The position numbers and the translations under genes were made by a program. Shown here piece by piece: positions 40,835 through 48,990 of a stretch of DNA of 64,000 nucleotides (its first letter is position 1; every line of letters starts with the position of its first letter). Where the stretch lies: assembly GCA_022226955.1 (NCBI GenBank), contig CP092079.1:3065043-3129042 (forward strand), written 5' to 3'. A model generated the notes under the pieces. That model searched no databases, had not been told where the DNA came from, and saw only the letters and a program-made list of their open reading frames with translations. Origin of the DNA: Nitrospira sp. GTDB taxonomy: Bacteria; Nitrospirota; Nitrospiria; Nitrospirales; Nitrospiraceae.

Positions 40835-42205
40835 ATGCGTATGTCTTCTCGCTGTCTGTCTGCTTCAATCCTTGGTCTTGGGCTGTTCTTACTTGCCGGA
40901 TTGAGCGGAGTTCAGTCCGCCTCCGCCCAGTTAGGAAAGCCCGAGGGGCTCTACTATAAATCCTGGGCTATCGTCATCGGGGTTGAGCACTATCTGCTGG
41001 CGCCGCCGATTCCCGGAGCTATACAGGATGCCAAGACGGTGGCTCAGGCCTTTCGGCAGATGGGCTTCGATGAAGTGGTTGAGGTCTATGACCAGGATGC
41101 CAGTTTCAGGCGGCTGCAACAACTCTTGTCAAACATGTTGCCGCGCAAGGTCGGGCGCATGGACCGCCTGGTGCTGTTCTATGTGGGGCATGCTGGGGTG
41201 ACGCAAGATGCCGATGGGAAGGATCTGGGCTACCTGGTTCCTTCGGATGCGCAGGTCAATAATGTCGCCAAGTCCATCACCTTCGACGAGCTCAAGGAAG
41301 TGACCCGTCGCTTAGCGGCGAAACACACGCTGCTCATTCTCGATACCGCAGTCCGTGGGTGGGAAGTCACAGCGCCTCAGCAGTTGTCTCTCGAAGGGCG
41401 GTTGTCGCCGGAGAATGATACGGAACGGCGGGCAATGCAGGTGATTACTGCGGGGGATAAGGGAGAAGTGTCCCAGCGTGCCGGGGATGCGAGCCTCTTT
41501 GTGAAGACGCTATTGGCTGGATTGCAGGGTGCGGCGGATGTGAATAAGGACGGCTGGCTGATGGCCTCCGAGTTGGGAGCCTATTTAGAAAAGGATGTGT
41601 CAAAAACAACGGGCGGACAGCAACATCCTATTTCTGCCAGGCTAGATGGAGATGGCGATACGGTGCTGGTTGAAGGGCGCAAGGCCGCGTTTGTGCTTGG
41701 CGCGGGGCCGCAGACTCCTGCCGAGCGGCAACAGGCGGCCCGGGCGCAATACGATCAGGCGTTTGTGCTGCTCCAGGAAGGGACGCGTGTAGAGGAGGCT
41801 CTGGAGCGGTTGAATCGTTCGATTGAATTGAATCCGGAATTCGGCGATGCCTATGTGCTGAAAAGTTATATCCGGTTGGAGCTGTTGCCTAATCTTGACG
41901 AGGCGCTGGCTACTGGCCGGTTGGCCGCTACGCATGCAGCCACGAACCCCGATTCGCACTACACGCTGGGATTGATTTATGAAAAGCGGGGAAGTTTTCC
42001 GGAGGCCGAGCAGGCGTTTTTGCAGGCGTTAAAAGTAAACGCCGGGTATCAGGACGTCTATTTTTCACTCGGCACGCTCTATGCGGATCGCCTGAAGGAT
42101 CAGGCCAAGTCCGTCGAGGCGTTTCGCCGCTATGTCGAGTTGGGCGGAACCGATTCCCGTGCGCGAGAAGCCGTCAAACAGGCCGATGCTCAGCCGAAAC
42201 CGTAA
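40835..42205 (+). CDS. caspase-fold (peptidase C14-like) TPR protein lacking the catalytic Cys
   Basis: About 456 residues. Signal peptide (cut near SASAQLG), then a caspase-like domain: WAIVIGVEHYLLAPPIPGAIQDA, LVLFYVGHAGVTQ (catalytic His, with GHA for the usual GHG) and LLILDTAVRGWE. In active members the last motif reads LDxCxSG, so the nucleophile cysteine is Ala here. An EF-hand-like DVNKDGWLMASE follows, and the C-terminus has three to four TPRs. It is predicted to be an exported pseudo-protease with a scaffold role. Start uncertain: ATG 40808 and TTG 40799 are in frame upstream. Confidence 0.75.
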   Translation: MRMSSRCLSASILGLGLFLLAGLSGVQSASAQLGKPEGLYYKSWAIVIGVEHYLLAPPIPGAIQDAKTVAQAFRQMGFDEVVEVYDQDASFRRLQQLLSNMLPRKVGRMDRLVLFYVGHAGVTQDADGKDLGYLVPSDAQVNNVAKSITFDELKEVTRRLAAKHTLLILDTAVRGWEVTAPQQLSLEGRLSPENDTERRAMQVITAGDKGEVSQRAGDASLFVKTLLAGLQGAADVNKDGWLMASELGAYLEKDVSKTTGGQQHPISARLDGDGDTVLVEGRKAAFVLGAGPQTPAERQQAARAQYDQAFVLLQEGTRVEEALERLNRSIELNPEFGDAYVLKSYIRLELLPNLDEALATGRLAATHAATNPDSHYTLGLIYEKRGSFPEAEQAFLQALKVNAGYQDVYFSLGTLYADRLKDQAKSVEAFRRYVELGGTDSRAREAVKQADAQPKP

Positions 42206-42282
42206 CCCGCATCATTCATGAATGCGTTTATTGCAAACGCAGATATGCGGCTGTGACGAATCGTCATGAGTAATGCGGGTTA
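42203..42282. repeat. 80-bp palindromic element joining two convergent genes
   Basis: TAACCCGCAT (42203-42212) and its exact complement (42273-42282) close a segment. Inside it are GCGTTT-ATTGC-AAACGC (42224-42240), TGACGA-A-TCGTCA (42254-42266) and the palindrome CATTCATGAATG. The TAA at each end is the stop codon of the gene entering from that side. Confidence 0.7.
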
Positions 42283-42450
42283 GTCTTTTCCCCCGCCCTT
42301 GAGATAGCCCAATCCGATCTTCAGTGCGCGCCGGGTGATTTCTGGCCAGCGCACTTGCGGATATTCCGCCAAGACTGCCGCGGCCTTGGGATCTTGAATG
42401 TCCAAGCTGGCAATCTTAATAATGCCGTCTTCTATTTGAACGTCGGCCAC
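42280..42450 (-). CDS. small protein of unknown function (56 aa)
   Basis: The frame opens at 42549, but the upper part is palindromic promoter-like DNA. GTG at 42448-42450 has GAGGAG about nine bases upstream and gives a 56-residue soluble protein beginning ADVQIEDGIIKIASLDIQD and ending in a basic helix and GGGKD. No family recognised. It is bracketed by two inverted-repeat elements (42203-42282 and 42479-42568). Confidence 0.55.
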   Translation of the reverse strand: MADVQIEDGIIKIASLDIQDPKAAAVLAEYPQVRWPEITRRALKIGLGYLKGGGKD

Positions 42451-42478
42451 AGTGTGTGTCTCCTCTGCAATCGTACAT

Positions 42479-42568
42479 CGCGTGAATTGAATCAGTCTTG
42501 TTCCGTCAACCGTTTGCGCGCCGTTGCGTTGACGGAAATAATGACGCATGTTAGCATGAATTCACGCG
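42479..42568. repeat. nested inverted repeats in a divergent promoter region
   Basis: Outer arms CGCGTGAATT (42479-42488) and AATTCACGCG (42559-42568), inner arms TTCCGTCAAC (42501-42510) and GTTGACGGAA (42528-42537), all perfect, are roughly concentric. It lies between the minus-strand small gene and the lipoprotein operon. Confidence 0.7.
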
Positions 42569-42626
42569 AATTTTGAACCGGTTTGAAGCGCCAGGTTGTC
42601 ATTGCCCCGTCGTGAAGGAGGATCGC

Positions 42627-43193
42627 ATGGTTACATCGCAAGCGCGTTTTACGAGACTGGCAGGCGCTGGGCTTGCCGTTGTGCTCTTGGTCGGACTGGC
42701 CGCTTGCGGTGGTCCTCCCAAGTGGGTGCAAAAGGGGTCGGGCGCGTTCAACGAGAAGGATAGCAAGGCCTTCTATGGCGTGGGTGCGGTGGTCGGGGTG
42801 AAGAATGAGCCGCTGGCATGGGATACGGCGGAGAATCGCGCGCGCGCTGAAATTGCCAAGACTTTTGAAGCGTACACGGGTTATCTGATGCGAGATTACA
42901 CGGCGTCGACGACAGCCGGCGATTTCACCAGAAACACGGAAGAGCAGAATGTCGAGCGGGCGATTAAGACGGTCACCACCGCGACGCTGAGCGGTGTGCG
43001 TCCGGTCGATCGCTATAAAGATGACAAGACCAATACGTATTACGTCCTCACCAGGTTAAATCTCGAAGAAATGAAGAACAACTTGGAGCAGGCGAAAGAG
43101 CTGAATGCGCAGGTGCGCGACTTCGTCAGAAAGAACGCCGATAAGATGTTCGACCGGCTGGAAAAAGAAGAAGACAAGCGCTTGGCGCAATAG
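42627..43193 (+). CDS. LPP20-type lipoprotein
   Basis: A 188-residue lipoprotein (lipobox GLAACG) whose mature part begins GGPPKWVQKGSGAF and carries the LPP20-like core: FYGVGAVVG, an AENRARAEIAKTFEAY helix, and a later DRYKDDKTNTYYVLTRL strand. LPP20-like proteins are envelope lipoproteins of uncertain role. ATG 42627 has a perfect AAGGAGG site. First gene of a four-lipoprotein operon. Confidence 0.8.
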   Translation: MVTSQARFTRLAGAGLAVVLLVGLAACGGPPKWVQKGSGAFNEKDSKAFYGVGAVVGVKNEPLAWDTAENRARAEIAKTFEAYTGYLMRDYTASTTAGDFTRNTEEQNVERAIKTVTTATLSGVRPVDRYKDDKTNTYYVLTRLNLEEMKNNLEQAKELNAQVRDFVRKNADKMFDRLEKEEDKRLAQ

Positions 43194-43241
43194 CGTTCGC
43201 AGGCCGCGTTCGATCAAGATGTTCAGCGGAGGGCTGGTGCG

Positions 43242-43850
43242 ATGGCGATGAAGTCCGGATGGTTGGCGCTGGGGGCGGTGTCGGTGTTGACGCTGGCTGC
43301 GTGCGGGCATGAGACGAAAGTGACGCGGGTCGATGCCGGCGTGGTGACCGACCTCAGCGGGCGCTGGAACGATACCGACTCGCGGATGGTGGCTGAGACC
43401 ATGGTCAAGGAATCGCTCGACTATCCCTGGCTCGGCAACTTTACCCAAGCCAAGCATCGCCAGCCCGTGGTTGTGGTTGGCACGATCTTGAACAGCAGTC
43501 ATGAGCACATCAGCATCCAGACGTTTGTAACTGACCTTGAGCGTGAGCTGACGAATTCCCAGAAAGTGACGTTCGTCGCCGGCAAGGGCGAGCGCGAGGA
43601 GCTCAGGACCGAGCGCAAAGAGCAGGCGATGTATTCCCGCGAGGATACGCAAAAGGCGCCTGGAAAAGAAATCGGCGCCGATTACATGATGAAGGGGACG
43701 ATTTCGACGATCCTCGACGAACTGGACGGGACGAAGGCGGTGTTCTATCAAGTGGATCTTCAGATGATCGACCTGGAGAGCAATGCCAAGGTGTGGTACG
43801 GGCAGAAGAAAATAAAGAAGGTCATCGAAAAGAAACGAACCATTTTCTAG
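43242..43850 (+). CDS. LpoB-like penicillin-binding-protein activator lipoprotein
   Basis: A 202-residue lipoprotein (LTLAACG). The YcfM/LpoB-type domain is seen in SGRWNDTDSRMVAETMV, PVVVVGTILNSSHEHISI, GADYMMKGTISTI and a closing VWYGQKKIKKVIEKK. In enterics LpoB reaches through the peptidoglycan to stimulate PBP1b; in this distant lineage the link to cell wall synthesis is by homology only. Second gene of the operon. Confidence 0.8.
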   Translation: MAMKSGWLALGAVSVLTLAACGHETKVTRVDAGVVTDLSGRWNDTDSRMVAETMVKESLDYPWLGNFTQAKHRQPVVVVGTILNSSHEHISIQTFVTDLERELTNSQKVTFVAGKGEREELRTERKEQAMYSREDTQKAPGKEIGADYMMKGTISTILDELDGTKAVFYQVDLQMIDLESNAKVWYGQKKIKKVIEKKRTIF

Positions 43851-43863
43851 GCTCCAGACTCTG

Positions 43864-45354
43864 TTGAGCCCTCTCCTCTCACGTGTTGCCCCCAGTCTTC
43901 CGGCGCCGTGGCGCGCTGTCCGTTTATCCCTTCGATTCGCTGCCCTTGCCGCGGTGCTGCTGTTGACCGCCTGCGGTCCTTCCGTGAATCGCTATCTGTT
44001 AATCGAGCAGAGTCTGGCGGCAGGCGATGCCAAGCAAGCAGATGCGATTGTGCAACAAGCTGAACAATCCTACGGAGAGAAGAGCCGCCTGTTGTACGGC
44101 ATGGATCGCGGGATGACGCTCCAGCTGGCCGGCGACTACCAGCAGAGCAATGCCGTCTTGGAGCAAGCCGAGGAGGAAGTCGAGCGGCTCTATACGAGAA
44201 CCATTCGTTCCGAGACGGCGGCGTTTCTGACCAATGACAACGCGCTATTCTATGAGGGCGATCCCTACGAACATGTGATGATCAATGTCGTCAAGGCCTT
44301 GAACTATGCCGCGCAGGGGCAGCTTCAAGAGGCGTTGGTGGAAGCTCGCCGGATCGATCACCGGCTCAATGTGCTCACGGATAAGGTCAAGGACAAGGCG
44401 GGTTATCGAGAGGATGGGTTTGCCCGGTATCTGACCGGCATTCTGTATGAGGCGGAAGACGACGTGAATGACGCGTTCATTGCCTATCGGAAAGCCTATG
44501 ACGCCTACGAGGCGAATCGAAGTTGGTCGCATACGCCGGTGCCGGCTCAATTGCGCGCGGATCTGCTTCGGACTGCGGAAGCGCTGCATTTCACCAACGA
44601 GTTTGAAGAGTATCGGCGGCTCTTTCCCGACACGGTCTGGCAGACGAGCGCGGCGCAGCGAGGTCTCGCCCAAGTGGTCTTGATCAGCTATAATGGCCGC
44701 GCTCCCCGCAAGGAGGACCGCTTTCTCGACTTGCCGATCAGTTTGGATGCTTTGCAGCTCGTGCTGTTGAATCGTGGGTTCTCTCAGTCGCCCAGGCATC
44801 AGAACCGGGGTGTCGATAGTGTCTTATATGGCCTCAATGGCCGTGTCGTGCGGGTGGCGTTACCTCGATTAATTACACAGAAAACACAGGTGCCTGTCGA
44901 GCAGTTGACGCTGGTCGGCGAGACCGGCCGGCAGGTGAAGGTCTCTACCGAGTTGGGGCAGAATATTTCAGCATTGACTGACAAAAGCCTGTCCGATCGG
45001 TTGCCCGGCATCGCAGTTAAAGCAGTGGCGCGCGCCGCGGCCAAGTTTGCGATGGCAGAAGGAGCCACGCGCGGGGCGCAGCAAGCGGCGGGGAAAGACG
45101 CAGCGCCGTGGGTCGGACTGCTGGTGAGCCTGCTGACCAAAGGATTCGCGGTGGCCTCGGAAGAGGCCGATAAGCGCAGCTGGCAGACGCTTCCGGATGA
45201 AATTCATATCGCCCGCGTGTGGGTGGAGCCGGGGCAGTATGAGGCGTCGGTGCAGCTGACTGGGCGGGGACCCGGGCCAGCGGCGGAGAGCCGTCGCACG
45301 CTCACGCTTGCTCCGGGGCAAACAATGGTCATGATTCAACGGGTGATTCAATGA
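43864..45354 (+). CDS. COG3014-type lipoprotein with TPR-like repeats
   Basis: A 496-residue lipoprotein (lipobox LLTACG after a long signal). TPR-like helices include LLYGMDRGMTLQLAGDY, HVMINVVKALNYAAQG and FARYLTGILYEAEDDVNDAF in series, and a C-terminal beta-rich part follows with VVLISYNGRAPRKED and a hydrophobic AARAAAKFAMAEG-like segment. This matches the COG3014 family that travels with LpoB/LPP20 genes in many Gram-negatives. TTG start at 43864, 13 bases after the LpoB-like gene. Its stop overlaps the next start by ATGA. Confidence 0.8.
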   Translation: MSPLLSRVAPSLPAPWRAVRLSLRFAALAAVLLLTACGPSVNRYLLIEQSLAAGDAKQADAIVQQAEQSYGEKSRLLYGMDRGMTLQLAGDYQQSNAVLEQAEEEVERLYTRTIRSETAAFLTNDNALFYEGDPYEHVMINVVKALNYAAQGQLQEALVEARRIDHRLNVLTDKVKDKAGYREDGFARYLTGILYEAEDDVNDAFIAYRKAYDAYEANRSWSHTPVPAQLRADLLRTAEALHFTNEFEEYRRLFPDTVWQTSAAQRGLAQVVLISYNGRAPRKEDRFLDLPISLDALQLVLLNRGFSQSPRHQNRGVDSVLYGLNGRVVRVALPRLITQKTQVPVEQLTLVGETGRQVKVSTELGQNISALTDKSLSDRLPGIAVKAVARAAAKFAMAEGATRGAQQAAGKDAAPWVGLLVSLLTKGFAVASEEADKRSWQTLPDEIHIARVWVEPGQYEASVQLTGRGPGPAAESRRTLTLAPGQTMVMIQRVIQ

Positions 45355-46496
45355 GAGCATTGACCAGCCTGAAGCGCGAGGTTCTGTTGCCGCTGGGCCT
45401 GTTGTTCGTTGCAGGAATGGCTTGTTCGAGTTGTGCTTGGTTTGGAGGGAAGTCGAAGCCGGCGTGGGTGGATGGGACGAGCGCAGAGTATTCATCGGCT
45501 CAATATCTACTGGGTGCAGGACAGGCCTCAAGCAAGAGCGCCGCGTCCGATCAGGCGTATGCCGCCGTCTCAAGAATTTTTAAGGCCGAGGTCGCCGCGC
45601 AGGCGAAGGATTGGGAGTCGTATCTACTCATCGAGAACCGGGGGGCAACGAATACCGAGCGGCGGTTGACGCTCGATCAGGTGACGAATGTGTCCACCGA
45701 CAAAGTGCTCGAGAATGTGACGATCCTCGATACATGGTACGACTCGCATCAGAGAATGCACTATGCGCTGGCGGGAATGCATCGCGGCCAGGGCGAGACG
45801 GCGATGATGGATAAGATGCGAGAGCTGGATCGGACGATTGAGGCCGATTTGCTTGAAGCTAGGCAGACCACCGACAAGTTGGCGAAAGTGAGAGACCTCC
45901 GCCGCGCGGCGAAGAATCTGGTGCTGCGTGAAGCCTTCAATGCGGATCTGCGCGTCATCCGATCGTCCGGTCAGGGGACTCCGGCGGCTTATCGCGTAAA
46001 CGAATTAACGAATGAACTGGATCAGTTTCTTTCAACGAACCTGGTGCTTGCGGTCGAAGTGACGGGGGATCATGCGGAGCCGATTCAACGATCGCTCATG
46101 GAAGGACTGATTCGCGAGGGGCTGCATGTGACCGCCCAACAGGCTGGCAGCGAATTGCTAGTGCGTGGCACCGTGCGCATCTGGCCGATCGATGTGCGAG
46201 ACCCACAATTTAAGTATGTGCGGTGGTGCAGCGATTTCGATGTGGTGGAGTCCGCGACGCAGCGCGTGGTCGGCGCGGTGTCGCGCGGAGGGAAGGAAGG
46301 ACATCTCTCTGACCGCGAGGCCACCGGGAAAGCCCTACGGGTTATCCAACAAGAATTTTCCGCAGACCTTGCCAAAGCGATCGCATCTCATGTATTTGGA
46401 GAGGCGCCTTTGCCGGGCCAGGCGCTCTCGCCGGCCGGGTGCCCGAGAGAACCCATCCCGGCGAATCCGGCGGGATCGAGCCCACGCTCATTTTAA
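45351..46496 (+). CDS. second LPP20-family lipoprotein
   Basis: A 381-residue envelope lipoprotein: signal with cysteines at ACSSCAW, then KPAWVDGTSAEYSSAQYLLGAGQ, the LPP20 signature, a helix ASDQAYAAVSRIFKAEV, and a C-terminal extension with a second alpha/beta domain (LLVRGTVRIWPI). It ends in a proline-rich tail. Coupled by ATGA to the COG3014-type gene. The four genes 42627-46496 look like one envelope-maintenance operon. Confidence 0.78.
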   Translation: MRALTSLKREVLLPLGLLFVAGMACSSCAWFGGKSKPAWVDGTSAEYSSAQYLLGAGQASSKSAASDQAYAAVSRIFKAEVAAQAKDWESYLLIENRGATNTERRLTLDQVTNVSTDKVLENVTILDTWYDSHQRMHYALAGMHRGQGETAMMDKMRELDRTIEADLLEARQTTDKLAKVRDLRRAAKNLVLREAFNADLRVIRSSGQGTPAAYRVNELTNELDQFLSTNLVLAVEVTGDHAEPIQRSLMEGLIREGLHVTAQQAGSELLVRGTVRIWPIDVRDPQFKYVRWCSDFDVVESATQRVVGAVSRGGKEGHLSDREATGKALRVIQQEFSADLAKAIASHVFGEAPLPGQALSPAGCPREPIPANPAGSSPRSF

Positions 46497-46515
46497 CGAG
46501 GAGGAACCCAATACC

Positions 46516-46785
46516 GTGACACAGTCTACAAAGAAAACGATGGGTCGCGCCCCACGGAGCCGCGGACGCGGACTGACGAAGCCCGGACGGAAGCTGTCGA
46601 GCCGGATGGCCAAGCGCAAGCTAGGCGACCGGCTGAAGGACGACACGGCGTCGTTCAATCAAGGCAATTTGGCCGATACGCTGCGCAAGCAGGGGTATGA
46701 AGATGTGCCGCTGGACGAGTTGCAGGACCGGCTCTCGAAGCTCCAGGGGCCGCTGGCCGCCTTGATTATGAAGGGGAGGGTGTGA
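46516..46785 (+). CDS. small basic protein upstream of a PIN gene (possible antitoxin)
   Basis: An 89-residue protein from GTG 46516 (GAGGAGGAA upstream). The N-terminal 35 residues are strongly basic (RAPRSRGRGLTKPGRKLSS); the C-terminal half is an acidic helix pair (LADTLRKQGYEDVPLDELQDRLSKL in pieces). It lies 3 bases before a PIN-domain gene, the place of a VapB-like antitoxin, but no known DNA-binding fold was recognised. The frame is open further upstream inside the lipoprotein gene. Confidence 0.55.
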   Translation: MTQSTKKTMGRAPRSRGRGLTKPGRKLSSRMAKRKLGDRLKDDTASFNQGNLADTLRKQGYEDVPLDELQDRLSKLQGPLAALIMKGRV

Positions 46786-46788
46786 CGG

Positions 46789-47232
46789 ATGCCATACTAC
46801 TATTTCGATTCCACGGCGCTGGTGAAGCGCTACAGCATGGAACGGGGCACGCGCGTCGTCAATAAGCTGATGGTCAAGCGCGGGAAAATCGCCATTCTGC
46901 CGACCTGGACCGTGACGGATTTTTACGCTACGCTGTCCAATCGCGCCCAGCAGGGAGAGATCACCCGGGATGATTGTTATTCGGTCTTGTATAAATTTGA
47001 GCTGGAATCCAAAGCCGGCCTCTTTGAATTTATCGCACCGACGATGGGGACGTACCTAGCGACCAAAGAATTGGCCTTGGAGTACCCTTTTCTTCGGACG
47101 CCGCAGATCATGCATCTGGCGCTGGCGCTAGAATTGAAGCCATTGCGCCTGACGGTGGTGAGTGCCGATGCGCAGTTGTTAGCGGCGTCGAAGACGGCCG
47201 GCCTGCACATCATTAATCCGGAAGCCGACTAG
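46789..47232 (+). CDS. PIN-domain protein (VapC-like, non-canonical active site)
   Basis: A 147-residue protein with the PIN fold: YYYFDSTALVKRYSMERGT (first Asp), a helix around WTVTDFYATLSN, RTPQIMHLALALEL and VVSADAQLLAAS. Two positions that are normally acidic are changed: the mid-domain Glu is Asp, and the DxxHLA motif reads QIMHLA, so the metal site may be weakened. With the small gene before it, it may be a toxin-antitoxin-like pair or a domesticated regulator attached to the lipoprotein operon. Confidence 0.72.
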   Translation: MPYYYFDSTALVKRYSMERGTRVVNKLMVKRGKIAILPTWTVTDFYATLSNRAQQGEITRDDCYSVLYKFELESKAGLFEFIAPTMGTYLATKELALEYPFLRTPQIMHLALALELKPLRLTVVSADAQLLAASKTAGLHIINPEAD

Positions 47233-47246
47233 CGGCAGGGACACGG

Positions 47247-47756
47247 TTAGAGACATTGGTATTCGGCGATCATGGAGTCGATCACCTGGCGCCAGTTATC
47301 GGCAGATGCGTAAAGACGCTTGGCCTCCTCAAGGGGGCGGGCGTCTTGCGGCGCGGGCAGATCCGGCTCTGTTACATGGCTGAGACTTGTGCGAGCGAGG
47401 GCCAGGCTGCCGCAGACTCCCGATGACGCTGGCAATTGCCCGCCGGCTCGTCGAAAGAGCGCCATGGCTCGGTAGGTATGTTCTTGCGACCTGAAGAGCG
47501 CTTCCTGGCTTTTGCGGAATGCCGTCTTCCATCCGGCCTCTCGTTTGCCGAGTTGAGCGGCGAGCAATGCGGCCCGCCCCATCATCATCGCGGCTCCATC
47601 TGCATCGTCATTCCCAATCGCATCTTCCGCTTTCGACTGGAGCCGGACCAATTCGGCCTCGTCTCCAACCACCTGTGCCAAGCTGATGACGGACGGCAGA
47701 GTCGAGCCGATCAACAGCAACAACATGAGGATAGTCGGGTGACGCACACCGGTCAT
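47247..47756 (-). CDS. secreted helical protein of unknown function
   Basis: A 169-residue precursor: signal (ILMLLLLIGSTLPSVISL), then a mostly helical domain with GDEAELVRLQSKAEDAIGND, AAMMMGRAALLAAQLGKRE and a final EYQC; cysteines in SSGVCGS and at the C-terminus may pair. No family recognised. Convergent with the PIN gene, 14 bases apart. Confidence 0.6.
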   Translation of the reverse strand: MTGVRHPTILMLLLLIGSTLPSVISLAQVVGDEAELVRLQSKAEDAIGNDDADGAAMMMGRAALLAAQLGKREAGWKTAFRKSQEALFRSQEHTYRAMALFRRAGGQLPASSGVCGSLALARTSLSHVTEPDLPAPQDARPLEEAKRLYASADNWRQVIDSMIAEYQCL

Positions 47757-47917
47757 CGAAGACTCCTTGCAATACGGGAGAACAGACTCGCACTCTACTC
47801 AGCTGTGGCCCGGCTGGCAAGTTGCCACCGTCTTGAATGGGTCAGTATAATCCGCCGTCTTCGGAGGGCTGGTTGGCCTGTCCGGTCGATACCGTCTTTG
47901 TGGTAAGGAGCTGCGCT

Positions 47918-48106
47918 ATGCATTATTGGGTGAAAATCGTATTTGGGGACAATCAGGAATTGCTGGTCAAGGATGCGGTCAGCCACCGGTTGTCGGAAGA
48001 CCAGGAGTTTATTTACGTGGAGTCGCCGAGGGAAATGATCTTGGTTCCGATCAAACAGATCAAGTATCTTTCCTGCGATGCTGCGGTGTTTGCGTCGAAG
48101 AAGTAA
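47918..48106 (+). CDS. small conserved-type protein of unknown function (62 aa)
   Basis: ATG 47918 with a clean AAGGAG site gives 62 residues: MHYWVKIVFGDNQELLVKD, then EDQEFIYVESPREMILVPI and a short end with one Cys. The alternating pattern suggests a small beta barrel or Sm-like/PRC-barrel-type fold, unproven. It stands alone between two minus-strand genes. Confidence 0.6.
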   Translation: MHYWVKIVFGDNQELLVKDAVSHRLSEDQEFIYVESPREMILVPIKQIKYLSCDAAVFASKK

Positions 48107-48146
48107 GCTCCATGGCATGGAGGTGCCTCGTGTGGCGGCGCGGTCC

Positions 48147-48983
48147 TCAGGCGGCGAGTTTCAAGAGGTCCAGCACCGCCTGATTCCATCCGACCGGCCC
48201 GACGCCTTGGGCGCGAATCAGCTGCGGGACATGGATGTCGGGATCGTACGATCCGTCCGGTTTCTGCACCAGCACGGGATGATCCACGGCGAGCAGGAGC
48301 GGGAGATCGTTCAAGCTATCCCCAATTCCCACCGTCTCAATATCGTCTAGCGGTCCATCCATCCTCCATTGACGCTTGTAATAGTGGAGAAGCGTCAGCG
48401 CAGCCTGGCCTTTGTCGGTGAGTCCGGTCAGGTGAAAAAACCGCCCCCCCTTTGTCCACTGCAACCCACGCGCGACGATTTGGCGGCAGACTTCTGTGGC
48501 AATCGAGGCGGGGCCTTGCACGAGGTAGGGCTCGTCGTATTCGCGAAGCGTGGCTTGCCGCGCGGCTTCAGGAGATAATCCGGTCAGCTCGATAATCTCA
48601 TTGTGCGAAAGATCCCCGAATCCGATCAACGGCGTGCCGACGGCGTCCTCGATTTGCTTGAGAACATCGCGCAACATGGCGTAGGGTGTTCCGAGCTCAA
48701 TGACGTGGTAGTTTGCTCGCCGCCGCGCCCGATCGAGCGGGAATCTAAACGTATCGAGCGGCACGAATATGGCGCCGCCGTTTTCCACGATGAACGGGCC
48801 ATGGTGGTTAAGGCGTTGTCGAAGCGGTTCGATTTCCGCGCGGGTCTTGCTGGAGACCAGGACGATGGGAACATGGTTCGCCTGAAGCCGTTCGAGGGCC
48901 GGGCGCGCCGCCTCGAAGGAATAGGTCAGGCTGTCGAGCAGACAGCCGTCCAGGTCTGTAAAGACAAGGTAATGAGGGCGCAT
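48147..48983 (-). CDS. HAD-IIB phosphatase, mannosyl-/glucosyl-3-phosphoglycerate phosphatase
   Basis: A 278-residue HAD hydrolase of the MpgP/GpgP group: nucleophile VFTDLDGCLLD, LVSSKTRAEIEPL (motif II), IVENGGAIFVP and IGDSLNDLPLL (motif IV). It should remove the phosphate from glucosyl-3-phosphoglycerate (or the mannosyl analogue) made by the GpgS-like gene of the same cluster, giving the osmolyte. Start 48983 is seven bases after the upstream stop; ATGs up to 49025 are in frame. Confidence 0.85.
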   Translation of the reverse strand: MRPHYLVFTDLDGCLLDSLTYSFEAARPALERLQANHVPIVLVSSKTRAEIEPLRQRLNHHGPFIVENGGAIFVPLDTFRFPLDRARRRANYHVIELGTPYAMLRDVLKQIEDAVGTPLIGFGDLSHNEIIELTGLSPEAARQATLREYDEPYLVQGPASIATEVCRQIVARGLQWTKGGRFFHLTGLTDKGQAALTLLHYYKRQWRMDGPLDDIETVGIGDSLNDLPLLLAVDHPVLVQKPDGSYDPDIHVPQLIRAQGVGPVGWNQAVLDLLKLAA

Positions 48984-48990
48984 AGAGGCC

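Noticed and set aside
46165-46515. Long upstream extension of the small basic gene inside the lipoprotein gene
   Set aside because: It lies out of frame within a well-supported lipoprotein gene; the GTG at 46516 with its own ribosome site explains the real gene.
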